Of a DNA stretch of 64,000 nucleotides, positions 26,707-36,784 are shown piece by piece. The notes beneath the pieces were generated by a model, which was given only the letters and a program-made list of their open reading frames with translations, was not told the origin of the DNA and ran no database searches. Source of the stretch: Thermoleophilia bacterium (GTDB lineage: Bacteria > Actinomycetota > Thermoleophilia > RBG-16-64-13); NCBI GenBank assembly GCA_027493445.1, contig JAOSKU010000001.1, positions 2,376,822 through 2,440,821 of the forward strand, written 5' to 3'. Positions within the stretch are counted from its first letter, which is position 1, and each line of letters begins with the position of its first letter. Made by a program: the position numbers and the translations under genes.

Positions 26707-28191
26707 CTACCCTCGCCGGCGCTTGATGGTCGTAGTGGTCGTGGGCGGCTGAGTGGTCGTGGTGGTCGTACTGACCTGGGTCGTGGTGGTCGTGGCTTGA
26801 GTGGTGGTCGTGGTCGTGGCCTGAGTGGTGGTGGTCGTGGCCTGAGTGGTGGTCGTGGTCGTCCCGACCGGAGGCAGCGTGGTCGTGGTCTCGCCCCGGC
26901 TTCCCCGTCCGGACGTGGTGGTCGTCGTCGCCTGGGTCGTGGTCGTGGTCTCGGGCTGGGTCGTGGTGGTGGTCGAGGTCTGGGTCGTGGTGGTCGTCGT
27001 CGTCGCAGACCCAAGCACCGAGGTAAGCGCAGCCGCCGCGTCTACCAGTCCAGCGCCGAAGGACGGATCGGGACCGGTGGGTCCTAGATCCAGAGCGGAC
27101 GACTTCAAGAACGATTCCAGCGCGGCCGGCGTGAGGTCAGGGGCAGCCGACAGAAGCAGGGCGGCAACGCCCGCCACCATCGGCGACGAGAAGGACGTGC
27201 CCGAAACCAGCACGAGACCCCCGTAGGGAGCCACACTCACCACGCTGCTGCCCGGCGCGGCCAGATCGACGGCCGACCCGATCGCGGAGAATGCGGCCAG
27301 CGCGTTCGTCGAGGTGGTGGCCGACACGGCGATGACTCCGGGCTCGGCCGCCGGATACTCCACCGCGCCACCGTAGTTGTTGCCGGCCGCCGCCGCCATG
27401 ACCACTCCCAGACCGCGCGCATAGGCCACGGCATCGGCCACCGGGTAGGAGCGCGAAGGCGCCCCCCAGCTCATGTTGATCACCCGAGCGCCGTGGTCGG
27501 CGGCGTACGTGACACCCTGGGCGGCGTCGAAGCTCGAGAAGCTGCCGCTGGAACCGAGCTTCACAGGCATGATCCGGGCCGACCAGGACACACCGGCAAT
27601 GCCGTACCCATTATTGCCCGCGGCGGCAGCCACGCTTGCGACCTCGGTACCATGCCCGTAGGTGTCTTGCCAGGCGCCCGGAGCCGTCGACCCGGTGACG
27701 ATGTCGATCCCGTCGACGAAGCGCCCGGTGAACTCGGGGAGGTCGGTGTTGACCCCGGTGTCCAGCACGGCCACCGTCACTGGAGAGGCGATCTCAGGAA
27801 GGCCCCAGACGGGCGGGAGGTTGATTGATCCGGCCCACCACTGGTATGCGTAGCCGGGATCGTTGGGCACAAGACTGGTGCGCATGACTACGTCGTGCTG
27901 AGCCCAGACCAGCCCGTTCCCGGCCGGATCGGAGCGGAGACGTTGAGAGCGACTGGTGGGCACCTCCAGCCGGTAGATGCCAAGCTCGGGGATGGCGCCG
28001 GTGATGGAGCCCCCCTGGCTCACGAGCTCCAGACGGGTCAGGGCGTCCGCCACCGGCGACGCGCCCGGAGTCGTGCGGGCGCGCACAATGAGAGTATCGG
28101 CACGGGCCGGAGTCGCCATCGCCAGGACGAGCAGCACGAGCATGAGGGCGAAACCGAGAAGGGCGGACGAACTACGGCGGGTTCTGCTCAT
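26707..28191 (-). CDS. Secreted subtilisin-like (S8) serine protease with Thr-rich C-terminal stalk
   Basis: About 494 residues. A signal peptide (RTRRSSSALLGFALMLVLLVLAMATPARA) is followed by a propeptide-like region and the S8 catalytic domain with Asp in VAVLDTGVNTD, His in YGHGTEVASVAAA and Ser in SGTSFSSPMVAGVAALL. The last 120 residues are almost entirely Thr runs broken by Q, S and P, ending IKRRRG, probably an extended and possibly glycosylated stalk. No sortase motif or SLH domain is seen. The ATG at 28191 is preferred because GAGAGGA lies upstream and a charged n-region follows; the frame is open to 28284. Confidence 0.9.
   Translation of the reverse strand: MSRTRRSSSALLGFALMLVLLVLAMATPARADTLIVRARTTPGASPVADALTRLELVSQGGSITGAIPELGIYRLEVPTSRSQRLRSDPAGNGLVWAQHDVVMRTSLVPNDPGYAYQWWAGSINLPPVWGLPEIASPVTVAVLDTGVNTDLPEFTGRFVDGIDIVTGSTAPGAWQDTYGHGTEVASVAAAAGNNGYGIAGVSWSARIMPVKLGSSGSFSSFDAAQGVTYAADHGARVINMSWGAPSRSYPVADAVAYARGLGVVMAAAAGNNYGGAVEYPAAEPGVIAVSATTSTNALAAFSAIGSAVDLAAPGSSVVSVAPYGGLVLVSGTSFSSPMVAGVAALLLSAAPDLTPAALESFLKSSALDLGPTGPDPSFGAGLVDAAAALTSVLGSATTTTTTTQTSTTTTTQPETTTTTQATTTTTSGRGSRGETTTTLPPVGTTTTTTQATTTTTQATTTTTTQATTTTTQVSTTTTTTQPPTTTTTIKRRRG
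26727..27010. repeat. Low-complexity GTGGTCGT repeat encoding the Thr-rich stalk
   Basis: An imperfect tandem array of GTGGTCGTGGTC-type units on the plus strand, equal to ACC/ACG Thr codons on the coding strand of the protease, interrupted by a RGSRGETTTTLPPVG segment. It is likely to vary in length between strains. Confidence 0.8.
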
Positions 28192-28420
28192 GACTGGGGT
28201 CCTCTCGCTCATGGTGCGGCCCGAGCCTTGGGGCTCTCCTCGCGCCTGTCGTTTCTCGTGTCCTTCAACGATAGTCATCGGCATGAATCTCTCCGCCCTT
28301 GACCGGAACTGCGCCGGCCGACCGGTTGCCTCAGCCCCTCGCGCGCGCTACCGTGAGTTAACCGTGCACTCTTCGATTCATTTCCCGTGGTCTACCCCGG
28401 GCCGTAAGGAGGAACACCTG
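28192..28420. other. Divergent intergenic region between protease and aminotransferase
   Basis: About 230 bases holding the leaders of two divergent genes. A strong AAGGAGG site precedes the aminotransferase ATG. I see no convincing -35/-10 pair or operator. The GCCGGCCGACCGG at about 28313 resembles only half of the TetR-type motif. Confidence 0.4.
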
Positions 28421-29610
28421 ATGCTGGCCGAACGCGTCAACCGGATCGAGCACTCGCCCACTCTGCGCATCGCCGCGCTGGCCAAGCGGATGACCGCCGA
28501 TGGCCTGGACGTGCTCGACTTCAGCGTGGGTCAGCCCGACTTCCCCACCCCCGAAGCAGCCAAGGAGGCCGGCAAGCGCGCCATCGACGCAAACCGCACG
28601 GGATACACGGCCAACGAGGGCATCCTTGAGCTCCGCGCGGCCATCGCCGACAGGCTCCTCGAAGACAACGACCTTCGTTACTCCCCCAGGATATCATTGT
28701 GTCTCCGGGAGCCAAGGCCACCTTGTTCTTCCTGGCCATGGCCCTCTTCCAGATGGGTGACGAGGTGCTGGTGCCCGCACCCTACTGGGTGAGCTACCCG
28801 GAGCAGATCGGCCTGGCCGAAGCGACACCCGTCTTGGTCCACGCTCGCGAACAGAACGGCTTCAAGCTCACCGCGGCGGAGCTGGACGCGGCCGTGACCC
28901 CGCGCACCAAAGCCGTGATACTGAACTACCCCTGCAACCCCACAGGCGCCTGCTACACGCGCGCCGAGCTCGCCGAGCTCGCAGAGGTGTGCTTGGCCCG
29001 CGGGCTGTGGGTGGTTTCCGACGAGATCTACGAGAAGCTCATCTACGACGGACGAAGCTTCACAAGCATCGCCGCCCTGGGAGAGCAGATCAAGGCCCGT
29101 ACGGTCGTCGTGAACGGGCTCAGCAAGTCGTACTCCATGACCGGCTGGCGCGTGGGGTACGCAGCCGGCCCCAGGGAGATCATAGACGCCATGGGCAAGA
29201 TTCAGAGTCACTCCACCAGCAACGCCACCTCGATCGCCCAGTGGGCGGGGGTCGAAGCCCTTCGCTCAGCGGGCGCCGATGTGGTGCGCATGGTGGCCGA
29301 GTTCGAACGGCGCCGCGACCAGATCCTGGCCGGGCTGAGGGCCCTGCCGGGCGTCACCTGCTCTCGGCCGGAGGGCGCATTCTACGCCTTCCCCAACGTA
29401 GGAGCCTACTTCGGTCGCCGCGCAGGAGACCGAGTCATCGACACGGCCCTCGACCTGGCGGCGTATCTCTTGGAGGAAGCGCGGGTGGCGGTCGTGCCGG
29501 GCGAGGCCTTCGGGGCGCCGGCCAACATACGCCTCTCGTACGCCGCGCCGACCGAGCAGATCGCGGAGGGCATGGAGCGCATGGCCGGCGCCCTCAAGAA
29601 GCTCGCCTAG
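28421..29610 (+). CDS. Class I/II pyridoxal-phosphate aminotransferase (AspC family), one frameshift
   Basis: About 396 residues after restoring one C in the C5 run 28683-28687, which rejoins DNDLRYSP and QDIIVSPGAKATLF. The fold-type I signatures are DFSVGQPDFPTP, TGYTANEGILELRAAI, NYPCNPTGACY, WVVSDEIYEKLIYDG, the PLP-binding Lys in VNGLSKSYSMTGWRVGY and the carboxylate-binding Arg in NIRLSYA. It transaminates aspartate or aromatic amino acids with 2-oxoglutarate. The presence of IorAB makes an aromatic substrate attractive, though this is unproven. The ATG follows AAGGAGG. Repeat copy F begins just after its stop codon. Confidence 0.92.
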
Positions 29611-29617
29611 TCCGGAC

Positions 29618-29700
29618 TGGCGCTCGGCTCGAAACGAAGCCCCGGCCCCCAGACCGCCCTGGCCGGTGCGATGCGATTCCGCGGTTGTCGGTCGCTCGCG
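29618..29700. repeat. Dispersed intergenic palindromic repeat, copy F (truncated)
   Basis: It begins with the family end GCTCGGCTCGAAACGAAGCC and continues through CCGGCCCCCAGACCGCCCTGG, then stops before the central apex. It is the only copy beside plus-strand genes and again lies right after a stop codon. Confidence 0.6.
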
Positions 29701-29720
29701 CCGGGTATCACATTCATGCC

Positions 29721-32700
29721 ATGACCGCCCGCGACATCCCTCTCGACTCCGACGCTCTTCGCGCCAACATCGCGGGAACTGCGCAAGATGTGATCATCCC
29801 TGCGCGCTACGCCCCGCTCCTTGACGCCGTCGAGGGGTACCACGGTGTACGGGAGCCCTTACGGGAGACGCTGACCGAGTATTTCCACCGGTTCCGGAAC
29901 GTCGACGCTGTGGTCGACGGGCTCCAGGTGGTGCTTTTGCGCAATTGGAGCTACTTCGACCGCTCCCCACAGAGGGGACGGCTGTTTGAGTTGCTGACAG
30001 AGCTCGTGGTAGGGCTGCTGAGCGGACCCGTGACCCGGGAACAGGCCTCGGCGCTGCTGCGGCAGCTGTTCACTTGGTTCGGAGAGGCATTGCGGGCGCC
30101 CTACGGTCCGGAGCATCTGCCCGCCGTCTCGCGCACGGCGGAGGCGCTGGCCACGCTCGTGGGAGACCATCAGGTCGCCTTTCTCGAAAGGGACAGCGCG
30201 CTGCACCGGCTTCTCGAGCAGCTTCATACCCTCTCGAACGACTGCGCATCGGCCGGCGCTACCGAGGCCGTCACTCCATGGGCCGAGCTCTACAGTGACG
30301 TGCTCGCGCTGGGATACGCGCGCGTTGCCGAGCGCTTCGACATCGGCAGCTGGGCAATCGGGTCGGAGGCGCACCTGAACTACCCACAGGCGGTTGTCGA
30401 GGTATTCCCCATGACCGCCCCCTCGGCCACGCAGCCTCTGTGGGAGAGGGTGTCCGCCAAGCCGGTCGACGTGCCGGAGCTGTTGCGGCTCCCCGACCTC
30501 TCGGAGATCCTCGACGAGGCCATCCGTGCCATCTTCCGGGTTGACGACCTCGAGGACCGCTTCTCGGTCTGTCTCTTCTTCCTGAAGGACAACACCCTCG
30601 GCTACCGCCAGCACGAGGTCATGGTCGACCTGCTGGCGGTGGTCAAGGCCATGGTGGAGCCCGCCCGCCGGGCCGACTTCAACCGCCTGCTCGACCGGCT
30701 GACCTCGTTCTTCCACCGGCGCGAGGGTCTTTTCCCGGAGATGCGCTTCCAGATCTATGAGGCGGTGGGCGTGGCTATCGGGGAGGCAGGGGCTACCCGG
30801 GCGGCCGACCATCTGATCGACGACCTTCTGCGCTGGCGCTTTGAGTACCCGGACATCCAGGGCTCCACCGACGAGTGGAGAACCTTGGTCAACCCGTATC
30901 ACCTGCCCAATGTGCGCTGCTGGATGCACATCATCGAGTCGAACCCGACCGTGTACGAGCGCCTGGCAGCCGCCCTTAACGCCCAGCTTCGGGCGGGAGG
31001 CGTGTTTATCGCCGACACCGATCTGTTCCAGCGGGATATCAGCCGCTTCTTGAACGCGGACGTCAAGCCCATATACTTCGTGGCCAAGCAACTGCTCCGC
31101 GCTTTCCCTGTCTACTTCAACGAGGTGGGCGCGGAAGGTGAGCTCCGCTCGGTCTCTACCGAGATCGATGAGATCTGCGGCCGGAAAGACACCCTGATGC
31201 ACTTCCTGCGCAAGCAGGCGCATGCCGAGTCGTCGAACCGCCTGGTGGAGTTCAGCGCGGCGGTGCTCGACTACTGGCGCACGCTGGATGTCGCGGTCCT
31301 CGAGCCTTTTCTCTCCCAGAACACCCTGGCGGCGGTGGCCGCGGAGCGGGCCATGGCTTTGGGGGCCCATGAGGTCCTGAGTAGAGGAAACGGTGGCGAA
31401 GCTCCCGCCGGTGACGGTCGCCCCGGCGAGGTCGACCGCCGCCGCGTGTGGCTCATGAAGCGCCTGCACGAGCTGCTCGCCCAGAAGTACTGCCTGTTGG
31501 ACGCCGACCTCCCCGCGAGAGTCGAAGCCCAACTGCAGCTGCCGGAGGACGTGCGGCGGCGATTCACCGAAGCTCTGAGCGAATGGCTCGCCGCGCGCCA
31601 GACCGGCGAAGACGACCAGATCCGTCAGGCCGATGCTCTGACCCCGCTCGGGGTGACCACGGCCGCGAGGGATCATCTGCTCGACACCACGCTCGACGTG
31701 CTGTGCGAGCTGAAGACCGTCATCCTGGCCCCGGCCTCTTCCGCGGGGATCGAAAGCATCTACCACAAGCGCCATATCGCTGCGGGAATACCGAGCATGT
31801 ATGGGAACTACACGGAACCGAAATTCGACGCTCTGGGCTTGAGCTTCCGCGTGGAACGCTTGCTGGCACGCCTGCTCGAGGAGGCGGTCGACACCGTAAC
31901 CACGGGCGGAACCGCCCACGCCCGCCACGTGCTCCCCGAACGGGGACTCTACGTCACCCGAGCGTCCCTTCGCCGCATGGCCCGCTCACTGCGACGTTTC
32001 GCCCGCGCCCTGGACGTCGATGGGGTCCACTCCCAGCATCTGTCGTCGAGCATCGGGCTGCTGGAGGCCGGCCTGACGCGCGAGTCGTTCACCTTCGCCC
32101 AGTTCCGCAACGTCTTCCAGTTTCTGACCCAGAGCGTCTCGGAGCTAGCCCGCATGTCGGTGCTAAGCCACGACCAGGCCCTGCGCACCATCCTCGACGT
32201 CGACCCGCGACAGCACGAGCGCCGCGGGCTCACCGCCGACGCCCTGGCGGAGGTCATCCTGCGCGACGTGCTGGTCTCAGCGGTCGGTCTACAGACGCTG
32301 GACCGCTATTTGGGAGCCGCCTTCAATCGCATCGCTTCCCTGGCTGACCGGCTGGAAGGCGAGGACCTCACGCGCATCATGACTTACGACCCCGACCGCC
32401 TAATCTCCTGGATCCACGAGCCTGATTCCGATACTGACGACGAGGTCACCCTGGGCTACAAGGCCTTGGGGCTGAAGCGCCTGGTGCAGTACGGATATCG
32501 TGTGCCCCAGGGCTTCGTCCTGACCACCGAGCTCTTCTCCGTGCTACCCGTTCTCTCCTATAAGCCCCTGTACGACGATACCATCGCCCGGCTGCGCGCG
32601 GCCGTCATGCGGCTCGAGGAACAGACCGGCCTTCGCCTGGGGATCCGAAACGCCCTTTGACCCTGTCCATCCGCTCCGGCGCCGCCATCTCCATGCCCGG

Positions 32701-33982
32701 GTTGATGATGACCTTCATCAACGTGGGCCTCAACCAGCCGGTGGTCGAAGCTCTGGCAGCAAGGCCTGGAGCCGCCTGGACAGCCTGGGATTCGTACCGG
32801 CGCTTCCTGCAGTCGTGGGCCATGTCGGCCGGTGTGGAGCGCGATGTATTCGACGCTGTGATCGCTAGCTTCAAGACCCGCTACGGTGTCACCCAGAAGT
32901 CGCAGCTCACTGCCCGGCAGATGCGGGGGGTGGCCTTGGAGTACGCCAGACGGGCCCGAGAGCTGGGCGTGGTGCTGGTTGAGGATCCTTTCCAGCAGAT
33001 CGTCACATGCGTGCGCAAGGTCTTGGATTCGTGGGGCGCGCCGCAGGCCCGGTTCTATCGGGAGTACACAGGTGTCGCCGAGGAGTGGGGCACGGCGGTG
33101 ATAGTACAGCGCATGGTGCTCGGCAACCTGAGCGATTCGTCCGGGGCGGGGGTCACATTCACCCGCAATCCCTTGGAGCCCCACTCGCGCCAGGTTCGCC
33201 TCTTCGGCGACTTCGCCGTGCGCACCCAGGGCGAGGACCTGGTGGGGGGACTGGTCTTTCCCCTGCCCGTCTCGGAAGCCCAGCGCCGGGCGAGCCCGAC
33301 GTACCGAGGAGTAGACAGCTCTCTAGAGACCCTTTTCCCCAAGATCTACGGAGCCCTGCTGGCCGCGGCAGAGGATCTCGTGCACGCGAGGGAGCACGAT
33401 CCTCAGGAGATCGAGTTCACCTTCGAGTCACCGTCGGCCGACGACCTCTATCTCCTACAGAAACGCCCCATGGTGGAGAGCTCGGCCGACGACACACCCA
33501 TATTCGACACCCTTCACTGCGAGCAATGCGACCTGCCCGCGGCCGTGGGCATGGGAGTGGCCGGCGGGGCCTACAGCGGCCGGGTGGCCGTCGACGCCGC
33601 CCAGATCGACCGGCTGCTGGCCGAGGACTCCCGAGCTCGAATCGTCCTCTTGCGCCCCGACACGGTGCCCGAGGACCTCACCATGATCGTGCGAGTGGAG
33701 GGCATTCTGACAGCCCGAGGCGGCTCCACCTCGCACGCGGCCGTCACGGCCAAGCGCCTTGGGAAGACGGCGGTGGTGGACTGCCGCGCACTTGAGGTCG
33801 ACGAGACCACTGGCACCGCCCGCCTGGCCGGTCACCAGCTGTACCCGGGCGATTGGCTGAGCATCGACGGCCGTACCGGGCACATCTTCCTGGGGCGCCT
33901 TCCCATTCTCGAGCAGGCCCGGCACCTCCCGGGCCCGGGACCCGCACCTACGGACAGCGACAAGGAGGGCTCGACGACATGA
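29721..33982 (+). CDS. Giant PPDK-like protein: helical N-terminal region, ATP-grasp and phospho-His swivel, no PEP barrel
   Basis: About 1,420 residues after restoring one G in the run 32639-32642, which converts LRLGIRNAL-stop to LRLGDPKRPLTLSIRSGAAISMPG, the nucleotide-binding segment of pyruvate phosphate dikinase. Residues 1 to about 920 are helical and unrecognised. Residues about 925-1290 match the PPDK ATP-grasp domain (LGLKRLVQYGYRVPQGFVLTT, GVTFTRNPLEP, DLYLLQKRPM). The C-terminal swivel domain has TARGGSTSHAAVTAKRLGKTAVV with the phosphorylated His. The PEP/pyruvate TIM barrel of PPDK and PEP synthase is absent, so the phosphate acceptor is unknown. The stop overlaps the GAPDH-like start (ATGA), implying coupled translation. 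Confidence 0.85.
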
Positions 33983-35253
33983 CCGCGGCGCGCACCCTGG
34001 GAATCAACGGACTGGGTCGGATCGGCAAACTCAACCTCTGGTACCAGCTCGACCGCGACGACTTCGACGCCTTCGTCGTCAACGTGGGTCGTGACATCGG
34101 CATGTCTCTGGAAGCTGCGGCCCAGTACATCGACAAGGACAGCACGTATGGTCCGCTCCATCGATACCTGGGTGGGCATCGAGCCCGGCGGGACATCGCG
34201 ATCGTCGACGAGGCCGGCGGTCTCATGCGGGTGCACGGCAAGGAGGTGCGCGTGCTCCGGAAAGCCCGTGATCCGCGGGACATCCCCTGGCGCGAGCACG
34301 GGGTGGGCGTCGTGGTCGACGCCACGGGCAGGTTCGTGGACCCGGTGGCGGCAGCCGACTCCCCGGGAGGATCCCTGCGCGGCCACCTCGAGGCGGGGGC
34401 CAGGGTAGTCGTGCAGAGCTCTCCATTCAAGAGCAAACAGAAGGACGTGGGCACTCCGCCTGACGCGGCCACGCTCATCTACGGCATCAATCACCACACC
34501 TTCGAGCCGGGCCGGCACCGCCTGCTCTCGGCCGCCTCCTGCACCACTACCGCCCTGGCACACATGATGCGACCGCTGATGGACCGCAATCTCACCCGCA
34601 ACATGCTCACAGCAGGCATGAGTACGGTGCACGCCGCCACGAACAGCCAGCCTCTACTCGACGCCGTACCCAAGGCCGGAGCCAAGGATCTCCGCAGGAA
34701 CCGGTCGGCCCTCGACAACATCATCATCACCTCCACCAACGCCGCTCGTGCCCTCGAGCAGGTGATGCCGGAAATCAGACGCATCGGCTTCATGGCCGAC
34801 TCGGTGCGCATCCCTACGTCGACCGTGAGTCTGGTGATCCTCAATGTCACCTTCCAGACGGAGATGACCGCCGACGGCCGCCCTTCCATCGACCGGGAGG
34901 CCATCAACGCTATCTACCGAGAGGCAGCCGAAGGCGAGGCCCGGGGGCTAGTGCGCTACAGCGAGGAGCAGAATGTATCGGCCGACTTGGTGGGCGATGA
35001 CGCCGCGGTCGTCATCGAGGCAGCTGAGACGCACGCACGCACGGGGTTCATCGAGGTGGCTGTGCCGGCGGAGGCCATACCCGTCGCTCCCGCCTCGGGC
35101 ATGTCCGCCATGCCCGCCGCCGGCGGCGCCTTTGGGAAGATGGTGCACATCCCTGTGACCCACGTGAAGATCTTCGGCTGGTACGACAACGAGCTTGGCA
35201 GCTACAGCCAACGACTTGGCGAGCTGACCGGCTATGTGGCTCGCAGCCTGTGA
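33979..35253 (+). CDS. Glyceraldehyde-3-phosphate dehydrogenase-like protein
   Basis: About 424 residues, longer than the usual 330-340. The N-terminal Rossmann segment is LGINGLGRIGKLNLWYQL. The catalytic Cys lies in SAASCTTTALAHMMRPL, where the family consensus is SCTTN followed by L, and the catalytic His is probably in STVHAATNSQ. The C-terminal GWYDNELGSYSQRLGELTGY is typical. It would oxidise an aldehyde phosphate with NAD(P). Extra segments (SPGGSLRGHLEAG, ASGMSAMPAAGGAFGKM) distinguish it from glycolytic GAPDH. Its ATG overlaps the stop of the PPDK-like gene, with AAGGAGG upstream inside that gene, so the two products may act together. Confidence 0.85.
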   Translation: MTAARTLGINGLGRIGKLNLWYQLDRDDFDAFVVNVGRDIGMSLEAAAQYIDKDSTYGPLHRYLGGHRARRDIAIVDEAGGLMRVHGKEVRVLRKARDPRDIPWREHGVGVVVDATGRFVDPVAAADSPGGSLRGHLEAGARVVVQSSPFKSKQKDVGTPPDAATLIYGINHHTFEPGRHRLLSAASCTTTALAHMMRPLMDRNLTRNMLTAGMSTVHAATNSQPLLDAVPKAGAKDLRRNRSALDNIIITSTNAARALEQVMPEIRRIGFMADSVRIPTSTVSLVILNVTFQTEMTADGRPSIDREAINAIYREAAEGEARGLVRYSEEQNVSADLVGDDAAVVIEAAETHARTGFIEVAVPAEAIPVAPASGMSAMPAAGGAFGKMVHIPVTHVKIFGWYDNELGSYSQRLGELTGYVARSL

Positions 35254-35776
35254 TCACGGCGCCGGCCGCCCCTGCATCCCCTCCTCGATGATCACGATCT
35301 CGGGGCGGATGCGATTGGCGCGGACCTCGAGCAGCCCTACAGCCAAGGGGGAGATGGAAACGCCGCCGGCCGGCCGAGCCGGGGTTGAAATAGAGCAGGC
35401 CGTCACGCCACCCGATGCTGGGTGCGTGGCTATGGCCGACGATGACGGCCGCATAGCCCTCCGCCGCCGGATCGTGATCACGAAGAAGTTGCTCGCGAAT
35501 GTGCCCAACGAGCAACCGCCTCCCGGCCAGCTCGAGCTCCTCGTAGGCGGAGAGCTCCCAGGCCCAGCCGTCACCATCCACATTGCCCCGCACCGCCGTA
35601 ACTGGAGCTACGGCGCGCAGACCCTCGAGGACCGCGAGAGAACCGATATCCCCAGCATGAATGATGTGGTTCACGCCGGCGAATATCCGGAGCGCGCGCG
35701 GATCGAGCCGCCCGTGGGTGTCGGAGATCACTCCGACGAGCAAAGGGGGCGAGGGGCTTTCAGCTTCGGCAGACAC
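35254..35776 (-). CDS. YfcE/MJ0936-type metallophosphoesterase, one frameshift
   Basis: About 173 residues after correcting the G5 run 35347-35351 (one base too many, or two missing), which rejoins NPGSAGRRRFHLP and LAVGLLEVRANRIRPEIVIIEEG. The two-metal phosphodiesterase motifs are VGVISDTHGR, IIHAGDIGS, AVRGNVDGDG, VGHIRE and VIVGHSHAPS. It hydrolyses phosphodiester bonds of unknown physiological substrate. The GTG start at 35776 lies 48 nt after the 6-phosphogluconate dehydrogenase stop, and the 3' end lies 1 nt from that of the convergent GAPDH-like gene. Confidence 0.88.
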
Positions 35777-35824
35777 AGTGTTCCATATGGCGGCAGCAGC
35801 TTCCCCCCCCGCGGATGGCGGGGC

Positions 35825-36739
35825 TTACGATCCCTCGGCCTTCTTCACCTCGTGCCCGCCGAACTGGTTGCGCAGAGCGGCGAGCATCTTCGCCGCGAAG
35901 CTCTCGTCTTGGCGGCTGACGAACCGCATGAGCAGGGCCAGGGTGATCACCGGGGCGGGCACGTCGCGGTCGATGGCCTCGGCCACGGTCCAGCGGCCTT
36001 CCCCCGAGTCCGCCACCCAGCCCTCGATTGACGAGAGGCCGGGGTCCCCCTCCAGTGCGGCCGCGGCCAGGTCGAGCAGCCAAGAGCGGACCACGCTTCC
36101 ATAGCGCCACACCTCGGCAACCTGGTGGAGGTCGAGCGAGAACTCCTCCTTGGCCCGCATGATCTCGAACCCCTCGGCGTAGGCCTGCATCAGACCGTAC
36201 TCGATCCCATTGTGGATCATCTTGACGAAATGCCCCGCCCCCGCCGGGCCCACGTGACCCCAACCCTTGTCGGGACCAGGAGCTAGTGTCTCGAGCGCCG
36301 GCCGCACCAGGGCCACGGAGTCGGCGTTGCCCCCCACCATGAGACTGTAGCCTTCCGTGCGCCCCCAGATGCCCCCGCTGGTGCCGGCGTCGACGAAGCG
36401 CAGCCCGCGAGAGGCCAGGAATTCGGCGTGGCGAAGCGAGTCTTTGTAGAAGGAATTGCCCCCATCGACCAGCAGGTCCCCCGGCTCCAGCAGTGCGGCG
36501 AGCTCGTCGATCATGTCGTCCGTGGGCTTCCCGGCCGGCACCATCAGCCAGATCACCCGAGGGGGCCGGAGGGCCTGCGCCAGCTCGTTCCAGCTCCACG
36601 CCGGCACCGCGCCCTCGATCGCCATCTCCTCCACGGGCCCCGGCGACCTGTTCGCCACCACCACCCGATGGCCGCCGGCGAGCAGACGCCGGGCCATGTT
36701 GGCTCCCATCCTGCCCAGTCCGACCATTCCGATCTCCAT
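35825..36739 (-). CDS. gnd: 6-phosphogluconate dehydrogenase (decarboxylating), short form
   Basis: About 304 residues, the length of the short dimer-forming GndA/YqeC-type enzyme. Features are the Rossmann MEIGMVGLGRMGANMARRL, VANRSPGPVEEM, LLVDGGNSFYKDS, FVDAGTSGGIWGRTEGYSLMVGG and the catalytic HFVKMIHNGIEYGLMQAYAEG (Lys, His-Asn). It converts 6-phosphogluconate to ribulose-5-phosphate, CO2 and reduced cofactor. The ATG at 36739, with GGGAGG 4 nt upstream, is preferred to the longer frame from 36772. Confidence 0.93.
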   Translation of the reverse strand: MEIGMVGLGRMGANMARRLLAGGHRVVVANRSPGPVEEMAIEGAVPAWSWNELAQALRPPRVIWLMVPAGKPTDDMIDELAALLEPGDLLVDGGNSFYKDSLRHAEFLASRGLRFVDAGTSGGIWGRTEGYSLMVGGNADSVALVRPALETLAPGPDKGWGHVGPAGAGHFVKMIHNGIEYGLMQAYAEGFEIMRAKEEFSLDLHQVAEVWRYGSVVRSWLLDLAAAALEGDPGLSSIEGWVADSGEGRWTVAEAIDRDVPAPVITLALLMRFVSRQDESFAAKMLAALRNQFGGHEVKKAEGS

Positions 36740-36784
36740 GTCGCCTCCCGTCCGGTCCATCCGGTAGTCCACACTAGCTGCGAC

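Noticed and set aside
26797..27226. Plus-strand Gly/Arg- or Val-rich frames over the repeat near 27 kb
   Set aside because: They are antisense translations of the Thr-codon repeat of the subtilisin stalk.
28313..28326. GCCGGCCGACCGG as a seventh TetR-type operator
   Set aside because: Only half of the core fits and the flanking TT/AA pairs are absent; such GC-rich strings are common here.
29001..29700. Upstream extension of the PPDK-like frame (open from 28989)
   Set aside because: It overlaps the aminotransferase in another frame and has the Arg/Gly-rich composition of an out-of-frame shadow; the PPDK-like protein starts after repeat copy F.
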